From Arcticibacterium sp964021845 (GTDB taxonomy: Bacteria > Bacteroidota > Bacteroidia > Cytophagales > Spirosomataceae): a DNA stretch of 64,000 nucleotides. Below are positions 18,339 through 26,877 of the stretch, in pieces. The stretch's first letter is position 1; every line of letters starts with the position of its first letter. The stretch covers positions 1 through 64,000 of the forward strand of contig NZ_CAXHZC010000007.1 of the NCBI RefSeq assembly GCF_964021845.1, written 5' to 3'. A program made the translations under genes and the position numbers. The notes below the pieces were generated by a model. That model saw only the letters and a program-made list of their open reading frames with translations. It did not search any database and was not told the origin of the DNA.

Positions 18339-19175
18339 CTATTGAACCAAGCTTATCCCTTCCGGCTCAATAACAATAAGCTTTTGCTTGTATAAACTAC
18401 CAATAGCCCTTTTGAAGGCTTTCTTGCTCATTTCTAATCTGCCTTGAATATCTGCAGAGTCAGATTTATCAGAAAGGTCGAGGCTGCCGCCATTGGCTTT
18501 TAAAGTTTCTAATACCTTTTGAGCATTGGGCTCATTGATATTTTCAAAACCTTGCTTTTGAAGGGTGATGTCAATTTTACCATCTTCTCGCACCACTTTC
18601 ACAAAGCCTTTAGTGATGTCTCCCCAAGCTACCCTTTGGAAAATCTCATTTTCATAAATAAGTCCACGGTATTTATGATTGACCGCCACATTATATCCTA
18701 GGTCGGTTTTGTCCAAAATCAAAAGGTCTACCTCCTCCCCTTCTTTTAGATCAATGTTTTCAAACTCAAAGTGCCTATTCAGTCGGCATGAACCTACTAG
18801 CCTATCTGTCTCGGTATCTAAATAAAGGTAGACCACCGTGTAATCCCCTTCTCTAAGCTTTTGATTTTGTTCTCTAAAAGGAACAAAAAGGTCTTTTTCT
18901 AAACCCCAGTCTAAAAATGCCCCTATTCTGGTAGCTGCACTTACCTGTAAACAAGCAAACTCATTAAGCTTTATAAGAGGTTCTAAAGTGGTAGCAATGA
19001 TTCTATCTTCAGAGTCTCTGTAAAGAAAAACCTCCACCTCATCGCCTACATTCAGGTTTTCGGGAATGTACTTATGAGGTAGTAATACATCGTTATTTTC
19101 GTCATCTCCTAGGTAAAAACCTACCGATGTACCTCTTAAAACCTCTAACTTATTTAATTGACCTACTTTTAGCAT
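18339..19175 (-). CDS. CvfB-like S1-domain RNA-binding protein
   Basis: Cytoplasmic protein of the CvfB/YitL family: tandem S1-type OB folds followed by a C-terminal winged helix. S1-like strands are visible at about residues 1-60, 70-135 (VSAATRIGAFLDWGLEKDLF) and 145-215 (LGYNVAVNHKYRGLIYENE). The C-terminal 65 residues form a helix-turn-helix (MSKKAFKRAIGSLYKQKLI). In Firmicutes, CvfB affects virulence-gene expression; its role in Bacteroidota is not established. The ATG at 19175 gives 278 aa. A TTG two codons upstream (19181) is also possible. It is divergent from lysS across 110 nt and convergent with the MCE gene. Confidence 0.85.
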   Translation of the reverse strand: MLKVGQLNKLEVLRGTSVGFYLGDDENNDVLLPHKYIPENLNVGDEVEVFLYRDSEDRIIATTLEPLIKLNEFACLQVSAATRIGAFLDWGLEKDLFVPFREQNQKLREGDYTVVYLYLDTETDRLVGSCRLNRHFEFENIDLKEGEEVDLLILDKTDLGYNVAVNHKYRGLIYENEIFQRVAWGDITKGFVKVVREDGKIDITLQKQGFENINEPNAQKVLETLKANGGSLDLSDKSDSADIQGRLEMSKKAFKRAIGSLYKQKLIVIEPEGISLVQ

Positions 19176-19219
19176 GCTCAAAGCTAGGCAATGTTCATCG
19201 GAGATTGATTAATATTTCA

Positions 19220-19227
19220 TAATTTTG
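19220..19227 (+). promoter_or_regulatory. Putative -7 promoter box of lysS
   Basis: TAATTTTG followed by CAT, a good match to TAnnTTTG, 58 nt before the lysS ATG. The -33 element is not evident. Confidence 0.5.
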
Positions 19228-19285
19228 CATTCTTTTTTACGCTTGGAATGGGCTAAACATTCCATTATATATAGAACAATTATAG

Positions 19286-21001
19286 ATGTTACTGAACGAG
19301 CAAGAAATCCTTAGAAGACAAAAGAGAGAAGAGCTAATGGCTATGGGCATAAATCCCTACCCGCCAGAGCTTTTTGAAATCAACGCAACGTCTGCCGAAA
19401 TAAAGGCAAACTTTGACACAGAAAAAGGAAACTATAAGTTTATAAGCCTTGCGGGTAGACTCATGAGTGTACGTGGTAAAGGAAGTGCAGCTTTCGCAGA
19501 AATTCAGGATAGTTCTGGAAGAATTCAGGTCTATTTCAGAAGGGACGACATTTGCCCAGAAGAAGACAAAACGATGTACAACATTGTCTTCAAAAAACTT
19601 TTGGACATTGGTGACATTCTAGGAATCCAGGGATATGCCTTTGTGACTCAAGTAGGAGAAATCTCTATTCACGTAACGTCTTTCAAAATACTCAATAAAG
19701 CCCTCAAACCTCTCCCAATAGTAAAGAGAGACAAAGACGGCAATGTACATGATGGCTTTACAGACCCAGAATTAAGGTATCGTCAGCGTTATGTAGACCT
19801 TATAGTAAATCCTGAGGTTAGAGATGTTTTCTTAAAACGAACGAAAATCACAAATTCTATTCGCCAGTTTTTCAATGACAGAGAGTACTTGGAAGTAGAA
19901 ACACCTATTCTTCAGCCCATTCCTGGAGGTGCAGCAGCTCGTCCATTTATGACACATCACAATGCTTTAGATATCCCTTTATATCTTCGTATTGCCAATG
20001 AGCTGTACCTCAAAAGATTGATAGTTGGAGGTTTTGATGCTGTCTATGAGTTTGCTAAGGACTTCAGAAATGAAGGTATGGACAGAACGCATAATCCAGA
20101 GTTTACAGTCATGGAACTGTACGTGGCCTACAAAGATTATAACTGGATGATGGAAATGACTGAGGAGTTACTAGAAAAAGTAGCTTTAGACTCCAATGGT
20201 ACTTCAACAGTAACTGTAGGCGAAAATCAAATTGAATTCAAAGCCCCTTATGCAAGAGTTCCTATTTTGGAAGCTATAAAAGTTCATACTGGGTATGACG
20301 TGGCAGGAATGAATGAAATAGAGCTACGTGAGGTTTGTAAAAAAGTAGGCATACCCGTTGATGATACTATGGGAGTAGGAAAGCTCATTGATGAGTTATT
20401 TGGGGAAAAATGTGAGCATCATTACATTCAGCCTACGTTCATTACTGATTATCCTAAAGAAATGAGTCCATTATGTAAAGTACATAGAGATAACCCAGAC
20501 TTAACAGAAAGATTCGAACTAATGGTGAATGGTAAAGAATTAGCCAATGCCTACTCTGAGCTAAATGACCCTATTGATCAACGTGAACGCTTTGAGGAGC
20601 AAATGCAGCTGACTAAAAAGGGAGATGATGAAGCCATGTTCATTGATCAAGACTTCTTACGAGCCTTAGAGTACGGTATGCCCCCTACATCAGGTATTGG
20701 TATTGGTATTGACAGGCTGGCTATGCTATTGACTAATAATACGAGTATTCAAGAGGTGCTTTTCTTTCCTCAAATGAGACCAGAGAAAAAAGTAGAAGTT
20801 GCCACCGTGGCCGACTATGAAGCCGTTGGCGTTCCTGAAATTTGGGTCCCAGCTTTGCAAAAAATGGGATTCTTCACCATTGAGGCTCTTAAAGAGGCTA
20901 ATCCGAATAAAATATTTAATGATTTGGGCGGAATGCGTAAAAAACTAAAAATTGACACAAAACTTCCCTCTAAAGAGGAAATTGAGAACTGGGTTTCATA
21001 A
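19286..21001 (+). CDS. lysS: Lysine--tRNA ligase (class II)
   Basis: Charges tRNA-Lys with lysine in the cytoplasm. The N-terminal OB-fold anticodon-binding domain covers about residues 55-160 (LAGRLMSVRGKGSAAFAEIQ). The class II catalytic core follows, with motif 2 FRNEGMDRTHNPEFT near residue 262 and motif 3 GIGIGIDRLAMLL near residue 475. The protein is 571 aa; the core ends near residue 500 (LFFPQMRPEKK), and a C-terminal extension of about 70 residues follows (VPALQKMGFFTIEALKEANP), resembling a helix-hairpin-helix tail. This extra tail occurs in some Bacteroidota LysS proteins, as far as I recall. It ends in a strong terminator at 21032. Confidence 0.96.
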   Translation: MLLNEQEILRRQKREELMAMGINPYPPELFEINATSAEIKANFDTEKGNYKFISLAGRLMSVRGKGSAAFAEIQDSSGRIQVYFRRDDICPEEDKTMYNIVFKKLLDIGDILGIQGYAFVTQVGEISIHVTSFKILNKALKPLPIVKRDKDGNVHDGFTDPELRYRQRYVDLIVNPEVRDVFLKRTKITNSIRQFFNDREYLEVETPILQPIPGGAAARPFMTHHNALDIPLYLRIANELYLKRLIVGGFDAVYEFAKDFRNEGMDRTHNPEFTVMELYVAYKDYNWMMEMTEELLEKVALDSNGTSTVTVGENQIEFKAPYARVPILEAIKVHTGYDVAGMNEIELREVCKKVGIPVDDTMGVGKLIDELFGEKCEHHYIQPTFITDYPKEMSPLCKVHRDNPDLTERFELMVNGKELANAYSELNDPIDQRERFEEQMQLTKKGDDEAMFIDQDFLRALEYGMPPTSGIGIGIDRLAMLLTNNTSIQEVLFFPQMRPEKKVEVATVADYEAVGVPEIWVPALQKMGFFTIEALKEANPNKIFNDLGGMRKKLKIDTKLPSKEEIENWVS

Positions 21002-21031
21002 AAAACACACCAATTTTCACTAAACACTAAA

Positions 21032-21060
21032 GCCTCCATTGCCCTTTTACCAATGGAGGC
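21032..21060 (+). terminator. Rho-independent terminator of lysS
   Basis: Perfect 10-bp stem GCCTCCATTG/CAATGGAGGC with a 9-nt loop, followed by seven T residues from 21061. Confidence 0.95.
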
Positions 21061-21067
21061 TTTTTTT

Positions 21068-21374
21068 ATCCAAAATAGTCTATAAGGCATTTAAATAACA
21101 TTTCTCCACGTTCGTATTAAGCTACTCTTCATACTCTTGACCACTCTTAAGAAGGATTCTAAATAACGGAATAATACAATAGTACGCCACTAAGACACTC
21201 ACACTCCAATATTCACCACTTTTGCTTTACTTATTGTACTTATTTTATATTATGTTATAATCATTTATCTTTTTTATGGCAAATACTCATTTTTGCCATA
21301 TTAAATTTTTTTAAAAACAAATAGTGCAGTACACTTGAACTGTATTTAGAACGAAATACAAAATTTAGCAAACG
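21068..21374. other. Upstream region of the susC1 leader
   Basis: About 300 nt of AT-rich noncoding sequence between the lysS terminator and the structured susC1 leader. It probably contains the susC1 promoter, but I see no clear TAnnTTTG box and no open frame. Confidence 0.5.
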
Positions 21375-21459
21375 AAACTTCCCATCCCGACCGCAACAAT
21401 GGCGAAAGTTTTACAGAGGCTATGTGTAGAAGCATAGCTACTGTAGACAACGGTGTCTA
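21375..21459 (+). ncRNA. Candidate structured RNA in the susC1 leader (three stems, one alternative pairing)
   Basis: Three successive stems can be read directly. AAACTT/AAGTTT (21375-21380 with 21406-21411) encloses CCAT/ATGG (21382-21385 with 21399-21402). GCTATG/CATAGC pairs 21419-21424 with 21433-21438. TAGACA/TGTCTA pairs 21444-21449 with 21454-21459 around an ACGG loop. TACAG (21412-21416) can also pair with CTGTA (21441-21445), which would enclose the second stem and compete with the third. The segment is richer in G and C than the AT-rich sequence around it. I cannot match it to a known riboswitch class; cobalamin, TPP and SAM signatures are absent or unclear. Confidence 0.5.
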
Positions 21460-21538
21460 GTGTGTGTGGTAATAATAATTCTAAACTAATCTTAAGAAAA
21501 TTTCATCACGAAATTCAAAATCGTGGTTTCAAGAAATA

Positions 21539-21615
21539 AAATGTTTTCTCCGCCTTTGGTCAATGTAAGAACCGAGCGGTCGGGGAACTCCATTTTCCGG
21601 GCGGAGAAAACATTT
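21539..21615 (+). promoter_or_regulatory. Large branched hairpin just upstream of susC1
   Basis: A perfect 16-bp stem pairs 21539-21554 with 21600-21615 (TTTTCTCCGCC with GGCGGAGAAAA at its core). It closes a 45-nt interior that can form two small hairpins: CCGA/TCGG (21572-21575 with 21580-21583) and GGAA/TTCC (21584-21587 with 21595-21598). No T tract follows, so it is not a simple terminator. It ends 42 nt before the susC1 ATG and should lie in the transcript leader. Confidence 0.65.
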
Positions 21616-21657
21616 CAAGAACTTGTTAAAATGAACCTTAAGCTAAACTGAACCTAA

Positions 21658-24600
21658 ATGAAAAAATTTCTACTTTTAAACAGAGTCTTAGTTCTGCTGC
21701 TTTTTGCCCTTACGGCAAATGCTCAGACTATCTCAGGGGTAGTGTCATCTGCAGAAGACGGCCCGCTACCTGGCGTATCCATTGCTGTTAAAGGTACCAC
21801 TGTTGGTACCATTTCAGACTTTGATGGTAAATTTTCTTTAAAAGCACCTTCTAAAGAATCTATATTAGTATTTAGTGCAATTGCATTTGCAACACAGGAA
21901 GTAACGGTAGGAAACAAAACCTCCTTTAATGTTACTCTCGTTTCTGATAACAAACTACTTAATGAAGTCGTAGTAACTGCCTTAGGAATTAGCAGAGAAA
22001 AGAAATCACTTGGTTTTTCTCAACAGGAACTTGCTGGCGAAACACTAACAGAGTCTCGTTCAAGCAACGTGGTTAACGGATTATCTGGTAAAGTTGCCGG
22101 TGTGCGTATATCCTCTAACGGTGGACCTGGGAGTGGTTCAAATATTCAAATAAGAGGTGCTTCTTCTGTGTCAGGAAATAACGGTCCATTGATAGTAATT
22201 AACGGTGTACCAATGCAGCAAGATAATGATAACACCTACGGTGGTGGTATTTCTGAAGTAAACCCAGACAATATCAAAACAATGTCTGTGCTTAAAGGAC
22301 CAAACGCAGCAGCACTTTATGGCTCTAGAGCCGCAAACGGTGTTATATTGATCACCACAAAAGACGGGAGTTCAACTAAAGGAATTGGAGTTGAATACAA
22401 TGCAAACTTTACAGTAGAAAGGCCATTTGTTAAGCCTGATTTCCAAAACACTTATGGTGGAGGAAATGGCTATAGAACTTGGTACGCAAACGGCTGGAGT
22501 GGCGTTTTAGAGCCTGATGCCTATGACCAATACCAAGCTGCTTATGGCAATTTAGTGCCTGGTGTAACTACCGGTACAGCAGGTACAGATGAAAGCTGGG
22601 GAGCTCCTTTAGATGGAAGACTTACAAGACAATGGTGGACAGGTACGGATGTAGCTCCTCTAACACCACAACCAGATAACTGGGATGAGTTCTGGGAAAC
22701 AGGAACTACGTTAACAAACAGTATTGCACTTTCTGGAGGAAACGAAGACGGTAACTTCAGATTGGCTTATAGCAAGCTAAACCAAAAAGGTATTTCGTCG
22801 TTTAATGATTACAGCAGAGATAACTTCACTTTAGCGTCCGGCTATAATTTAACTAAATGGCTGAAAGCTAATTTCACTGCAGACTACATCAAAACTGGTG
22901 GAAACAGAAACTACCAATCAGGTCAGCAGTTTATTTGGGCTCACCGTCATGTATCTTGGGATAGACTGGCCAACTGGTCTGATTATGTAGATACTCATAT
23001 TCAAAAAGAAGGAGATACGGACCCGCCAAACTGGCAGCACACGTACTTCACTAACCCATTCTATACTAACGAACTTTTGCCAACTACGAACGACAAAGAC
23101 CGTTTATTGGGTAATATTTCTATTCAAGCAACCATCACAGATAATCTAAACCTAATGCTTAGAACGGGTACAGATGTTTGGAGTGACACTAGAATTAACG
23201 TATCAAACTTTGAACGTACTAGAAACGGAAATACATCACCAGGTAGATTCTCTGAAACTGTATTAAGAAAACAAGAAAACAATCATGATTTTCTTTTGTC
23301 TTATGACAAAATGTTCTCAAACGATTTCTCTTTTGTAGGTCAAGCAGGTGGAGCAGTAAGAACAAACTATTACAAGCGTAATTACACGTATGTAGGTGAA
23401 CTGGTAGTGGACGGTATCTATAACCTTTCAAATGCTAACCCAAGCCAAAACACGGCAGAAAGTACTATTGAACAATCAGAAGTACAGAGTGTATATGGCT
23501 CGGCTCAAATGGGTTACTTAAACGCATTGTTTTTAGATTTAACAGCCAGAAACGATTGGTCTAGTACTTTACCAAACGGTAACAATTCTTATTTCTACCC
23601 TTCTGCGTCACTTAGTGCTGTAATTACAGACTTAGTTGATATCAGCGGCCCTATCCTTTCTTTTGGTAAACTAAGAGCTAGCTGGGCACAAGTAGGAAAC
23701 GATGCAGATGCATATCAATTAAGTCAGACGTTCCGTGCAGATGGCTCTTGGGATGGTTCTATTCCTGAATATTATGAAAACACAGAAATAGCTAATGCTT
23801 ACCTAAAACCAGAAATCACCACGGGTATAGAGTTAGGTGCTGACTTAAGATTCTTCAAAAGTCGCTTAGCATTAGATGTTACTTACTACGATCAAACTAC
23901 TAAAAATCAAATTTTAGGTGTTGAAATTTCAAAAGCAAGTGGTTACAATTCTAGAGTTCTTAATGCAGGAAAAGTTAATAATAAAGGAATCGAGATCAGC
24001 TTAAGCGGAACAGCCTTTCAGTCTCCTTCAGGATTCAAATGGGATGTTTTATTAAACTACTCTAAAAATAAAAACAAAGTAGTAGAATTGGCTGAAGGCT
24101 TAGACACCTACACTTTACAAGAGCGTAGAGGTTTAACTTCAATAGCGACTATAGGCGAACCTTACGGTACTCTTTACGGTATTGGTTTTGCTAAAAGCCC
24201 TGACGGACAGATTATTTATGAAAACGGTCTTCCTCAAGTAGAAAGTACGCCACAAGTATTGGGTAATGTTCAGCCAGATTGGACAGGTGGTTTTATGAAT
24301 ACTTTGAGCTACAAGAACGTAACGCTAACAGCTCTTATTGATGCAAGATTTGGTGGAGACTTCTATGACGAAGGAACTGCTACAGCAAGATGGACAGGCC
24401 AATATGCTGAAACAGCAGTTGGACGTGAAGAAGGTGTAATTGGAGCAGGTGTGATGAACATTGGCACTGACGAGAACCCAGAGTATGTACCAAATACAGT
24501 CATGGTAGCCGGAAATCAGTTTTATGGGTATAACAGCCCAAGAAGGTACCACGAAGCTGCAATTTTTGATGGTACTTATGTAAAACTTAGAGAGATGTCT

Positions 24601-24813
24601 TTAGGCTACTCATTTAGCTCTGCTTTCTTAGAGAAAATGAAAATTCAAAAAGCAAAACTTTCTTTAGTTGGTCGTAACGTGTTAATGCTTTTCTCTAACT
24701 CTCCACATATCGACCCTGAGGTTGACTCTTATGGTGGTAATTCTCAAGGTTTCACTTACGGACAATTGCCTAATTCAAGAAGCTTAGGCTTCAACCTATC
24801 TCTAGGCTTTTAA
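21658..24813 (+). CDS. SusC/RagA-family TonB-dependent outer-membrane importer 1
   Basis: Outer-membrane importer of 1051 aa that works with the SusD-like lipoprotein encoded next. After the signal peptide (LFALTANAQ) comes a CarboxypepD_reg-like beta domain (GVVSSAEDGPLPGVSIAVKG), then the TonB box and plug region NEVVVTALGISREKKSLGFS near residue 103. The plug motifs GKVAGVRISS, VINGVPM and LYGSRAANGVILITTK follow, then the beta barrel, ending in an aromatic strand (LGFNLSLGF). No STN domain is present, so it is not itself an anti-sigma signalling receptor. The plug type differs from SusC2 and SusC3. The ligand is unknown; downstream genes hint at amino-acid or sulfur compounds. A long structured leader suggests post-transcriptional control. 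Confidence 0.95.
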   Translation: MKKFLLLNRVLVLLLFALTANAQTISGVVSSAEDGPLPGVSIAVKGTTVGTISDFDGKFSLKAPSKESILVFSAIAFATQEVTVGNKTSFNVTLVSDNKLLNEVVVTALGISREKKSLGFSQQELAGETLTESRSSNVVNGLSGKVAGVRISSNGGPGSGSNIQIRGASSVSGNNGPLIVINGVPMQQDNDNTYGGGISEVNPDNIKTMSVLKGPNAAALYGSRAANGVILITTKDGSSTKGIGVEYNANFTVERPFVKPDFQNTYGGGNGYRTWYANGWSGVLEPDAYDQYQAAYGNLVPGVTTGTAGTDESWGAPLDGRLTRQWWTGTDVAPLTPQPDNWDEFWETGTTLTNSIALSGGNEDGNFRLAYSKLNQKGISSFNDYSRDNFTLASGYNLTKWLKANFTADYIKTGGNRNYQSGQQFIWAHRHVSWDRLANWSDYVDTHIQKEGDTDPPNWQHTYFTNPFYTNELLPTTNDKDRLLGNISIQATITDNLNLMLRTGTDVWSDTRINVSNFERTRNGNTSPGRFSETVLRKQENNHDFLLSYDKMFSNDFSFVGQAGGAVRTNYYKRNYTYVGELVVDGIYNLSNANPSQNTAESTIEQSEVQSVYGSAQMGYLNALFLDLTARNDWSSTLPNGNNSYFYPSASLSAVITDLVDISGPILSFGKLRASWAQVGNDADAYQLSQTFRADGSWDGSIPEYYENTEIANAYLKPEITTGIELGADLRFFKSRLALDVTYYDQTTKNQILGVEISKASGYNSRVLNAGKVNNKGIEISLSGTAFQSPSGFKWDVLLNYSKNKNKVVELAEGLDTYTLQERRGLTSIATIGEPYGTLYGIGFAKSPDGQIIYENGLPQVESTPQVLGNVQPDWTGGFMNTLSYKNVTLTALIDARFGGDFYDEGTATARWTGQYAETAVGREEGVIGAGVMNIGTDENPEYVPNTVMVAGNQFYGYNSPRRYHEAAIFDGTYVKLREMSLGYSFSSAFLEKMKIQKAKLSLVGRNVLMLFSNSPHIDPEVDSYGGNSQGFTYGQLPNSRSLGFNLSLGF

Positions 24814-24834
24814 TCCATTAAAATTGACAAGAAA

Positions 24835-26304
24835 ATGAAAATCAATAATAAAATATTCTTATCTGCTCTCGCTGGAATCATGCTTGTTTTTGCAAACAGC
24901 TGTACAGATGATTTTGAAGAATTAAACACCGACCCTAACAATCCTACGAAGATTGGGGCACAGTACTTACTACCATATGCCATTGAGCAGTCGGTAGACA
25001 GATACTGGGGAGGAAGCACCCGTTTTGAAAGGTTAAACCTAGATGGGGCTATGCTATGGATACAGTATTTGGCTAGAAACATCTACTCTAACGAAGGTGA
25101 CAGTTATGGTATTACTCCAGCATTTTATAATAACACTTGGGAGTCTCTTTACAATGATGGTCTTACTAACTTTCAAAGAATAGAAACACTTAGTACTACC
25201 GAAGGAATAAGCCCAAATACTAACTACGAAGGCATAGCCTTAGTAATGAAATCATGGGTATATTCTTTACTTACTGACATGTATGGTGCGGTACCTTACT
25301 CGCAAGCGGTGTCTGGTACTTCTGGTGAGCCAATTTATACACCTGAGTATGACACCATGGAAGCAATCTATACAGGTTTATTAGCTGATTTAAAATTAGC
25401 TAATGAAAAGTTATCTGTAAGTGGGCCTACAGTAGCAGGTGATATCCTTTATGGTGGTGACATCTTAAAGTGGAAGAAATTTGCTAACTCTCTTCGTTTG
25501 AAATTAGCAAACAGACAGGCTGCTAAAAAGTCAGCAGAATCTCAGGCTATTATGGCAGAGATTTTAGGTGCTCCAGGTACATATCCAATCTTCTCAAGTA
25601 ATGACGACAATGCTCAGCTAGTACACACCGCCACAAGGCCAAGTAATAATACTTGGAATGAAGTGATGGTACAGGGCGGACGTACGGACTGGAGTATGAG
25701 TAAGACTTTTGTAGACTTAATGACAGAAACCTCTGACCCAAGATTAGGAGCAATTGCCACAGCAGTTAATGGTGAGTACAATGGTATTCCTAACGGCTTA
25801 CCTGATGCCATAGCTACTACTTACTTAAGTTCAGCGTCTATTCTTCAAAGTTCTTTCAGTGCTGCAGATGCACCTAGTATCCTAATGACTTACAGCGAGT
25901 TAAACTTCATTTTAGCTGAAGCAGCATTAGATGGGGATATTTCTGGTGATGCAGACGCTTATTTCAAAACAGGCATAGAAGCTTCTTTTGACTCTTATGG
26001 CTTAACTAAACCTGCCGACTTTGAAACATCTTTTGGTGCATTAACTAAGGAAACAATAATGACTCAGAAATATGTAGCCTTATTTGGTCAAGGAATTGAA
26101 GCTTGGACAGAATTTCGTAGAACTGGTTTCCCAAGCATTCCTGCAGCTGACCCAAGAGCAATTTTCGAAAACGATGGTATTATTCCAACGCGTTTGCCAT
26201 ACCCAACCACGGAGTACTCACTTAATAAAGCAAAACTTGACGCTGGCGTATCGCTAAACGGAGGTCCTGACAATATGCAAACTAAACTTTGGTGGGCAGA
26301 GTAA
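24835..26304 (+). CDS. SusD/RagB-like surface lipoprotein 1 (SusD-like_2 type)
   Basis: Surface-exposed ligand-binding lid for SusC1. The lipoprotein signal is clear: a hydrophobic stretch, then FANSC with Cys at about residue 22, followed by the acidic TDDFEELNTDPN motif. This motif and length (489 aa) are typical of the SusD-like_2 branch rather than classical SusD. TPR-like helices occupy the middle, including LPYAIEQSVDRYWGG and a YSELNFILAEAAL helix near residue 352. The C-terminal part has a QKYVALFGQGIEAWTEFRRT segment usual in SusD proteins. It starts 21 nt after susC1 and is surely cotranscribed. Ligand not predictable. Confidence 0.93.
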   Translation: MKINNKIFLSALAGIMLVFANSCTDDFEELNTDPNNPTKIGAQYLLPYAIEQSVDRYWGGSTRFERLNLDGAMLWIQYLARNIYSNEGDSYGITPAFYNNTWESLYNDGLTNFQRIETLSTTEGISPNTNYEGIALVMKSWVYSLLTDMYGAVPYSQAVSGTSGEPIYTPEYDTMEAIYTGLLADLKLANEKLSVSGPTVAGDILYGGDILKWKKFANSLRLKLANRQAAKKSAESQAIMAEILGAPGTYPIFSSNDDNAQLVHTATRPSNNTWNEVMVQGGRTDWSMSKTFVDLMTETSDPRLGAIATAVNGEYNGIPNGLPDAIATTYLSSASILQSSFSAADAPSILMTYSELNFILAEAALDGDISGDADAYFKTGIEASFDSYGLTKPADFETSFGALTKETIMTQKYVALFGQGIEAWTEFRRTGFPSIPAADPRAIFENDGIIPTRLPYPTTEYSLNKAKLDAGVSLNGGPDNMQTKLWWAE

Positions 26305-26333
26305 TTTTTGATTCAAACAAAAAAAAGACAACA

Positions 26334-26801
26334 ATGAAAAAATTATCATATATCATTTTAGGACTGACACTGGTTTCCACATTTGTGGCCTGTGAAAAGC
26401 AAGATCCTTTTGTAGACAGAGTAGTAGCACCAGTATTAGTAACAGTAAAGGGAGACACTGGTTCTCCATCATCAGGCCTAACTACTGACCCTACTATAAG
26501 CTCATCTTTTGGCGAAACCGCTAAACTAAGCCTAATGGTTTTAGAACTTGACAAAACCAACATCTTGGATTATACCAAGGGGATTGATTCCATTCCAGTA
26601 GCATCTGTACCACTTCTTGTAAAATTTAGAGGAGGGGCAGAAATAGGAACATTTACTACAGGAGCAGATGGACTTGCTTCAGTAGAAGTACCATGGTCTA
26701 CTTTAGGAATTTCCGAATCAGGCTCAACAGTTTCCTTAAGTGCCTCCGGAACTTATAAAGATGTGGCCTTTACTAAGTTATTCAAATTAGCTTCAAACTA
26801 A
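26334..26801 (+). CDS. Small lipoprotein of unknown function in the SusCD1 operon
   Basis: Not a family I recognise. The ATG at 26334 gives 155 aa starting MKKLSYIILG, with a lipobox ending in FVAC at about residue 20. An in-frame upstream GTG (26289) would run into the 3' end of susD1 and spoil the signal peptide. The mature part is short and beta-rich, with an Ig-like pattern (VPLLVKFRGGAEIGTF, ATSASGTYKD-like strands). It begins 29 nt after susD1, so it is probably a third surface component of this importer. Small lipoproteins in this position in other Sus-like systems often bind or present ligand (known for the class, inferred here). Confidence 0.75.
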   Translation: MKKLSYIILGLTLVSTFVACEKQDPFVDRVVAPVLVTVKGDTGSPSSGLTTDPTISSSFGETAKLSLMVLELDKTNILDYTKGIDSIPVASVPLLVKFRGGAEIGTFTTGADGLASVEVPWSTLGISESGSTVSLSASGTYKDVAFTKLFKLASN

Positions 26802-26810
26802 CCTATAGGA

Positions 26811-26824
26811 GCCCCTTCGGGGGC
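26811..26824 (+). terminator. GC-rich UUCG hairpin after the SusCD1 lipoprotein gene
   Basis: GCCCC/GGGGC with a TTCG tetraloop, flanked by an extra A-T pair and followed by a T-rich stretch (TCATTTTCTTTTT). It looks like a terminator or partial attenuator 10 nt after the lipoprotein stop codon, before the aminotransferase gene. Confidence 0.75.
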
Positions 26825-26877
26825 TTCATTTTCTTTTTAAAAACTCTAGAATTGATCAAAATAAAAAAAACAGTAAC

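Noticed and set aside
19173..19181. TTG start for the CvfB-like gene two codons before the ATG
   Set aside because: Only adds two residues; the ATG at 19175 is the ordinary start. The TTG cannot be fully excluded.
21375..21615. Assignment of the susC1 leader to a cobalamin, TPP, SAM or c-di-GMP riboswitch
   Set aside because: The conserved boxes of these classes are not present; I report only an unassigned structured element.
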